In this document: positions 33,458 through 37,896 of the stretch, in pieces
How the letters are laid out: the number at the start of each line of letters is the position of its first letter
How positions within the stretch are numbered: the stretch's first letter is position 1
Origin: an uncultured Prevotellaceae bacterium
GTDB lineage: Bacteria > Bacteroidota > Bacteroidia > Bacteroidales > Bacteroidaceae
NCBI GenBank assembly: GCA_900321425.1
Contig: ONWA01000029.1
Span: forward strand, 1 to 37,896
Direction of reading: 5' to 3'
DNA: 37,896 bases
Program-made: the position numbers and the translations under genes
Notes under the pieces: generated by a model
What the model was told of the DNA's origin: nothing
The model's input: only the letters and a program-made list of their open reading frames with translations
Database searches by the model: none

Positions 33458-34714
33458 TTAGAATCTAAACGAAAGCTGAACATCAATCATATTATAATGA
33501 CCTTCTATCAATGAACGGTTGTTTACACGAGCATATTCTAGGTTAATCTGCAGGTATTTATTAAACATATAGTCGGCACCTATCTCATAATAAGTGATAC
33601 TTTTATTCCATGACTTACTTGGGCGATAGAGGTCATAGCGTGCTTTCACATGTAGCTTGTTCTTGATGATTGGTGCAATACAGAGTGCATAGAAGGCATC
33701 AGCCTTATCGCCCATGGATAAGTCTTGTCCCCATCCTTGGCTATGCACATATTCCGAGCGGAATGTCCAGTCGTTCTTGACATATTCGGCGCTGATAGCA
33801 TAACGCCGTTTCTTGGCATTAACTGCATTCGATGTAATTTCATCGACGATGACCACAGTACCGTCATCGGTTGTCACTTCATGAGGAGTGGTATCCGTGT
33901 ATACGATGTTGCGACTACCTATCCATCCGAAGACTCCGATGCGTAACCCTTCAACAGGCATCACCCAGAGACCTCCGATGATATCTTTCTTATTGTCACC
34001 ATCCGTCGTGTTGATGCCCTCACCATTGAAGATGCCCACCTGGTAGTGCAACAGGTTACGCCCATTGCTGTTCTTAAGGAAGTCACCCTGCAACTGAATA
34101 CCGATGTCGCGTCCATTACTGGGATGTTCTCCTGTACGGTCGGACATACCTGCCAAGAATCTGATGCCCTGACTATAATTGTAAAATCCCTGGTCAATAG
34201 GATTTATCGGGTTCTCAAATGTAAAAGGACGTTTGAACTGTCCTACCTTGATTCGTAAGAACTCGTATTTCTGCCATTCTCCATACAAATCAACCAGACG
34301 GGGAGATTTCCCTAATGTAGACGTCTGACCATTGGCCTGCATCTGCACTTTCCAAAAGAAATGTTTGGCGATTCTACCTTCAAGCGCTAAACGCAGATAT
34401 CTGAGATTGAACGTATTGCTCTTGACAAGTTTCTGATCTTGACCTTTATATTCCACTATAGCATACCCGCTTAGTTTGATGCCCTTGATCCATTGTGGTA
34501 TCTTAAAGGAATGCTTTTTTGATTTCTCCTCGGTGGGTTGCGACTCTTGAATTTTTGGTGTTCTCTGTTCGAACTCAATAATGTCGGAACTGTCTTGGAC
34601 GGCAGACTGTGCTGTTACGATAGGCGATTCTTGTGGTGTAACGACCGGAGTCTCCTGTGCACTTGCCATACCTGTTATTCCCAACAGGCTGATGATGATA
34701 GCGATTTTTCTCAT
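33458..34714 (-). CDS. Phosphate-selective porin O/P-type outer-membrane protein
   Basis: The 418-residue outer-membrane protein has a signal peptide (MRKIAIIISLLGITGMASA). A linker of about 50 residues rich in Pro/Gln/Glu (QETPVVTPQESPIV) follows, then a 16-stranded-type barrel beginning near residue 75 (GIKLSGYAIVEYKGQDQ). LRYLRLALEGRIAKHFFWKV and VGQFKRPFTFENPINP are OprO/OprP-family blocks, and the final F-R-F is the outer-membrane insertion signal. Substrate selectivity in Bacteroidetes members is unproven. It is co-transcribed with the RlmD-like gene 16 bp upstream. The ATG at 34714 is used; a TTG two codons earlier is less likely. Confidence 0.9.
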   Translation of the reverse strand: MRKIAIIISLLGITGMASAQETPVVTPQESPIVTAQSAVQDSSDIIEFEQRTPKIQESQPTEEKSKKHSFKIPQWIKGIKLSGYAIVEYKGQDQKLVKSNTFNLRYLRLALEGRIAKHFFWKVQMQANGQTSTLGKSPRLVDLYGEWQKYEFLRIKVGQFKRPFTFENPINPIDQGFYNYSQGIRFLAGMSDRTGEHPSNGRDIGIQLQGDFLKNSNGRNLLHYQVGIFNGEGINTTDGDNKKDIIGGLWVMPVEGLRIGVFGWIGSRNIVYTDTTPHEVTTDDGTVVIVDEITSNAVNAKKRRYAISAEYVKNDWTFRSEYVHSQGWGQDLSMGDKADAFYALCIAPIIKNKLHVKARYDLYRPSKSWNKSITYYEIGADYMFNKYLQINLEYARVNNRSLIEGHYNMIDVQLSFRF

Positions 34715-34730
34715 GTTCAATGACGATTGA

Positions 34731-36164
34731 CTATTTCTTGATGAGTAAAACGACGTTTTCCACGTGTGGGGTGTGAGGAAACATATCTACGGGTTGAACC
34801 TTCTCCACACGATAGTGGGAATCTAACAACTGCAGGTCGCGTGCCTGAGTGGCAGGATTGCAACTGACATAGACGATTCGCTCGGGATGAGCATTGATGA
34901 TGGTATTGACCACATCAGGATGCATACCTGCTCTTGGCGGGTCAGTGATAATGGTATCCGGTCGACCGTGCTGTTCAATAAACTCATCGGTAAGGATATC
35001 CTTCATGTCGCCAGCGAAGAACAATGTGTTGTCGAGCTGGTTGATGTCAGCATTGATTTTGGCATCCTCAATAGCTTCCTGCACATATTCGATACCGATG
35101 ACCTTAGCGGCTTTCTTGGCTACGAAATTGGCGATGGTACCTGTGCCGGTATACAGGTCATATACCAGTTCCTTACCCTGAAGGTTGGCAAAATCGCGAA
35201 CCACTGAATATAGATGATATGCCTGTTCGGTGTTCGTCTGATAGAACGATTTCGGTCCCACTTTGAACTTCAGGTTCTCCATCGTCTCGTAGATAAAGTC
35301 ATTTCCTTTGAAGACGAGAATATCCTGGTCGCCGATGGTATCGTTGCATTTCTGATTGTCCAGATAGAGTAGGGAGGTAATCTGTGGAAACTGATCGGCT
35401 ACATATTGGAGCAGTCCTCGTGCTGTCTGTTCGTCACCTGCCGACTCATAATGAAATTGGATGATCACCATCCATTCACCGGTATTGCTGTTTCTGATGA
35501 TGACATCTCTCAGCAGTCCAGTCTGGTTCCTGAGGTCGAAGAACGAGATACCATTTTTTGTGGCATATTCGTAGATGGCATTACGTATCTGGTTGTGGAG
35601 GTCATCCATCAGATGACATTTCTCGATGGGCAGGATCTTGTCGAATGCTCCTGTGATATGGAAACCGATGGCTGGAATGTCCTTCAGACTCTGCGATTCG
35701 TCATTGGGCAATGTCTCTATCTGTTGTTTCGTCAGATAGCGTTTGTTGGCACATCCGAAATCCAGTTTGTTACGATATTCCTGTATTTGTGCACTCCCTA
35801 AGATAGGCTCGAATTCCGGCAGTTCCACCTTCCCAATACGAGTGAGCTGGTCGTAAACCTGACGAGCCTTCATTTGTAACTGTTCCTCGTAGGGAATCAT
35901 CTGCCATTTGCATCCGCCACAGACACCAAAATGCTGACAAAATGGTTTGATGCGTTTAGGACTATACTGGATGAACCGTATAATCTCCGCCTCCATGAAA
36001 CTATGTTTCTTTCGTCGGACTTGTAAGTCGACAACATCGCCTGGAACCGCCCAAGGCACAAACACAACCATGTCGTCTACTCTGGCAATTGCCTTTCCTT
36101 CGGCAGCATAATCGGTGATACATATTTGCTCTAATATGGGCAATGGTTTTTTCTTTCTGGTCAT
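34731..36164 (-). CDS. RlmD/RumA-type 23S rRNA (uracil-C5) methyltransferase
   Basis: The 477-residue SAM-dependent RNA methyltransferase has an N-terminal TRAM domain (about 10-65). Iron-sulfur cysteines C76, C82 and C85 lie in FCQHFGVCGGCKWQ, and KCHLMD supplies a fourth. The catalytic domain has YDLYTGTGTIANF for SAM, ITDPPRAGMH, and VSCNPAT with the nucleophilic cysteine. It would methylate a uracil of 23S rRNA; whether the site is that of RlmD or RlmC is not readable. A longer frame from 36218 is rejected because the promoter (36180-36211) lies in it. Confidence 0.93.
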   Translation of the reverse strand: MTRKKKPLPILEQICITDYAAEGKAIARVDDMVVFVPWAVPGDVVDLQVRRKKHSFMEAEIIRFIQYSPKRIKPFCQHFGVCGGCKWQMIPYEEQLQMKARQVYDQLTRIGKVELPEFEPILGSAQIQEYRNKLDFGCANKRYLTKQQIETLPNDESQSLKDIPAIGFHITGAFDKILPIEKCHLMDDLHNQIRNAIYEYATKNGISFFDLRNQTGLLRDVIIRNSNTGEWMVIIQFHYESAGDEQTARGLLQYVADQFPQITSLLYLDNQKCNDTIGDQDILVFKGNDFIYETMENLKFKVGPKSFYQTNTEQAYHLYSVVRDFANLQGKELVYDLYTGTGTIANFVAKKAAKVIGIEYVQEAIEDAKINADINQLDNTLFFAGDMKDILTDEFIEQHGRPDTIITDPPRAGMHPDVVNTIINAHPERIVYVSCNPATQARDLQLLDSHYRVEKVQPVDMFPHTPHVENVVLLIKK

Positions 36165-36179
36165 ATCTTTCTTTTGGTG

Positions 36180-36211
36180 CAAAGGTACAAATTTGTTTTT
36201 ATATTTCCAAA
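36180..36211 (-). promoter_or_regulatory. Promoter of the rRNA methyltransferase-porin operon
   Basis: On the minus strand TTTG (36208-36211), a 20-bp spacer and TACCTTTG (36180-36187) give a full consensus 15 bp before the ATG at 36164, so the leader is very short. Confidence 0.82.
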
Positions 36212-36266
36212 ATATCATCCTGTCAAAGTTAAAAAATCCTATCTGACCCTAAATCGACCTATAATT

Positions 36267-36298
36267 TTTGGCAATGAAATAGTTTTTTCGTACTTTTG
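36267..36298 (+). promoter_or_regulatory. Promoter of the MORN protein gene
   Basis: TTTG (36267-36270), a 20-bp spacer and TACTTTTG (36291-36298) match the consensus exactly. The ATG follows at 36319. Confidence 0.82.
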
Positions 36299-36318
36299 GG
36301 GTGCAAAAATGACAATTC

Positions 36319-37458
36319 ATGAATATTAGATATTATACAACTGCTATATTTCTACTCGTTCCACTTTTTCTAAGTGCTCAGAAAATCACACTTGGATCTT
36401 TTACGACCAGAGACGGTGGCACCTACCAGGGTGAAATGATTTCGGGTAAGCCTCATGGAAAAGGAAAAACGACCTATAAGAATGGTGACTTTTACGAAGG
36501 CGAGTATGGAAAGGGTAAACGTCAAGGTTATGGCGTCTATACGTTTGCTGACGGTGAAAAATATGAAGGTCAATGGTTTCAGGACCAGCAGCATGGCAAG
36601 GGAACCTATTATTTCTCTAATAATAATAGGTATGAAGGACTATGGTTTCGCGACTACCAGCAGGGACATGGCGTGATGTATTATTATAATGGTGATAAGT
36701 ACGACGGAACCTGGAAGCAAGATAAACGCGAGGGCAAAGGAACCTATACTTTTGCTAATGGCGCCTATTATACCGGTGAATGGCAGAACGACCAGAAGAA
36801 CGGTAAGGGTGTATTCAACTGGGGCGACGGCTCGATGTACGATGGTCAGTGGTCAAACAACCTGCGCTCGGGTAAGGGAACCTTCAAATATGCCGACGGC
36901 GATGTGTATATTGGTCAATGGGCCAATGATATGCAGAATGGACGAGGCATTTATAAGTTCCAGAATGGCGATGTCTACGAAGGCGACTATGTGAATGGCG
37001 AACGCACCGGTTCCGGCATCTTCAAATATGCTAATGGTGATAAATATACCGGTCAGTTTCGGGAGGGCGACAAGGACGGTCAGGGTACACTTGTCTGGAA
37101 AAACGGGAATGTGTATATTGGCCAGTGGAAACGCGATAAACCCAATGGAAAGGGTAAGTTGACGATTAAGAACGGTGATGTCTTTGAAGGTCATTTCAAG
37201 AATGGTAATATCGATGGCGAAGGTGTTATTCGTTTTGCCGATGGAGCGAAGTTCAAGGGACATTTCAAGAATGGCAAGCGCAACGGACCAGCTATCGAAG
37301 AATCGAAAAACGGTCTGCGGTTCGAAGGCTTCTATGTCGACGGTCGGCGCGATGGACGGTTCGTAGAGAAAGACCGCAACGGACAAATTGTTGCCCAGGG
37401 TAACTATGTCCGTGGAAAGCGACAGACAGAATCCGATAAAGATAAAAATATTTATTAA
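36319..37458 (+). CDS. Exported MORN-repeat protein
   Basis: The 379-residue protein has a signal peptide (about 1-20, FLLVPLFLSAQ) and then almost only MORN repeats. Fourteen units begin at Tyr36 and run to about residue 357. Each of the first thirteen is exactly 23 residues, of the form Y-x-G-x-W-x6-G-x-G-x-(Y/F)-x3-(D/N)-G. A short basic tail (GKRQTESDKDKNIY) ends it. MORN repeats form an elongated beta-hairpin solenoid used for membrane or protein binding. In bacteria their targets are mostly unknown. The signal peptide implies a periplasmic or surface place. It lies 22 bp before a YhcH-family gene. Confidence 0.93.
   Translation: MNIRYYTTAIFLLVPLFLSAQKITLGSFTTRDGGTYQGEMISGKPHGKGKTTYKNGDFYEGEYGKGKRQGYGVYTFADGEKYEGQWFQDQQHGKGTYYFSNNNRYEGLWFRDYQQGHGVMYYYNGDKYDGTWKQDKREGKGTYTFANGAYYTGEWQNDQKNGKGVFNWGDGSMYDGQWSNNLRSGKGTFKYADGDVYIGQWANDMQNGRGIYKFQNGDVYEGDYVNGERTGSGIFKYANGDKYTGQFREGDKDGQGTLVWKNGNVYIGQWKRDKPNGKGKLTIKNGDVFEGHFKNGNIDGEGVIRFADGAKFKGHFKNGKRNGPAIEESKNGLRFEGFYVDGRRDGRFVEKDRNGQIVAQGNYVRGKRQTESDKDKNIY
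36424..37389 (+). repeat. 69-bp tandem repeat array coding the MORN units
   Basis: The coding region of the MORN protein is made of fourteen 69-bp units in strict phase (the last slightly degenerate). Protein positions Y1, G3, G12 and G14 are nearly invariant while DNA identity between units is only moderate. Confidence 0.85.
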
Positions 37459-37480
37459 CCCCCTAAAACAAATAATTAAC

Positions 37481-37896
37481 ATGGTAATTGACACACTTGA
37501 CAATCTGGGCAAATATGTTGGTTTGAACCCATTGTTTGCTGATGTAGTAGCGTTCCTCAAGAACAATGACCTCAATGCACTTGAGGCAGGTAAGCATTTC
37601 ATTAAGGATAAGGACCTCTTTGTGAACATCCAAGTGGCCAAGGGACGCTCCAAGGAGGCGGCTACCCTTGAGACGCATATTAATATGATTGACATTCAGA
37701 TTCCTCTCGACGGCGAGGAGACCTTCGGCTATACGCCCCTCTGCGATCTGCCCGCCTTTGAGTATAATGCTGAGAAGGATATCACGAAGTATGGCGAGAC
37801 GATGGCGCAGACCTATCTGACGCTGAAACCCGGACAGATGGGTATTTTCTTCCCACAGGACGGTCATGCTCCTTGTATCTCTGACAAGGCTGAAAT
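37481..37896 (+). CDS. YhcH/YjgK/YiaL-family protein (partial, cut by window end)
   Basis: An ATG at 37481 opens a frame that is still open after 138 codons at the window edge. The product starts MVIDTLDNLGKYVGLNPLFA and continues with GKHFIKDKDLFVNIQVAKGR, LETHINMIDIQIPLDGEETF and LKPGQMGIFFPQDGHAPC, which are the conserved blocks of the YhcH/YiaL family (DUF386). About 10-15 C-terminal residues appear to be missing. Members are small cupin-like proteins linked to sugar or sialic acid metabolism and, in E. coli, to biofilm formation. The H-x-N-M-x-D and DGHAPC segments hold probable metal ligands. It starts 22 bp after the MORN gene. Confidence 0.88.
   Translation, partial: MVIDTLDNLGKYVGLNPLFADVVAFLKNNDLNALEAGKHFIKDKDLFVNIQVAKGRSKEAATLETHINMIDIQIPLDGEETFGYTPLCDLPAFEYNAEKDITKYGETMAQTYLTLKPGQMGIFFPQDGHAPCISDKAE

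Noticed and set aside
36424-37389. Array of 69-bp repeats as a non-coding satellite
   Set aside because: The repeat is entirely explained by the MORN protein units, with protein conserved more than DNA.

Overview
The window looks like a chromosomal segment of a Bacteroidales bacterium, most likely of the Prevotella/Segatella group. Many genes are preceded by the Bacteroidetes-type promoter (TTTG, 19-20 bp, TAnnTTTG), Shine-Dalgarno sequences are weak, and the neighbourhoods are typical of this order: ftsY-rimO-HU-bat, fur-purA-hisS, an OprO/P-type porin, and a short CstA. No CRISPR array, rRNA or insertion sequence was seen. There is one tRNA, tRNA-Arg(ACG).

Layout. (1) 1-2000 is an accessory stretch: a MntA-HepT toxin-antitoxin pair, then a small charged-tail membrane peptide, a two-helix membrane peptide and a GC-rich M15 peptidase. 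Two copies of a 55-bp promoter module precede the two halves. (2) 2050-5060 holds a cytidylate-kinase-like gene and, on the minus strand, uxuA-uxuB for hexuronate breakdown. (3) 5100-7500 holds a lipoprotein gene and a convergent, overlapping secreted family-10-like glycosidase. (4) 7480-12150 is a plus-strand run: cstA, a beta-barrel protein, nadC and a C69 dipeptidase, closed by a strong terminator. (5) 12160-12245 is a 27-codon membrane microprotein gene on the minus strand.

(6) 12337-26500 is one long plus-strand array: ftsY, rimO, two HU-type genes (the second fused to a membrane span and LysM), moxR, DUF58, a BatD-like gene, batA, a batB-batC fusion, a batD-batE fusion, a PAP2 phosphatase and queA. 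The six moxR-to-bat genes form a complete MoxR/Bat envelope system. (7) 26570-26740 is tRNA-Arg with a consensus promoter and terminator. (8) 26820-33455 holds a VanX-like lipoprotein dipeptidase, fur, purA, hisS, a GDSL esterase with a truncated pectinesterase-like tail, and a polysaccharide flippase. (9) 33458-36211 is a minus-strand pair, an RlmD-type rRNA methyltransferase followed by a porin. (10) 36267-37896 holds a secreted 14-unit MORN protein and a YhcH-family gene cut by the window end.

The most unusual items are the accessory cassette with duplicated promoter modules, the HU-membrane-LysM protein, the two Bat fusions that keep what look like old signal peptides as internal helices, the truncated pectinesterase-like tail, the very regular MORN protein, and the 27-residue microprotein. 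All calls come from reading the sequence; no database search was run.
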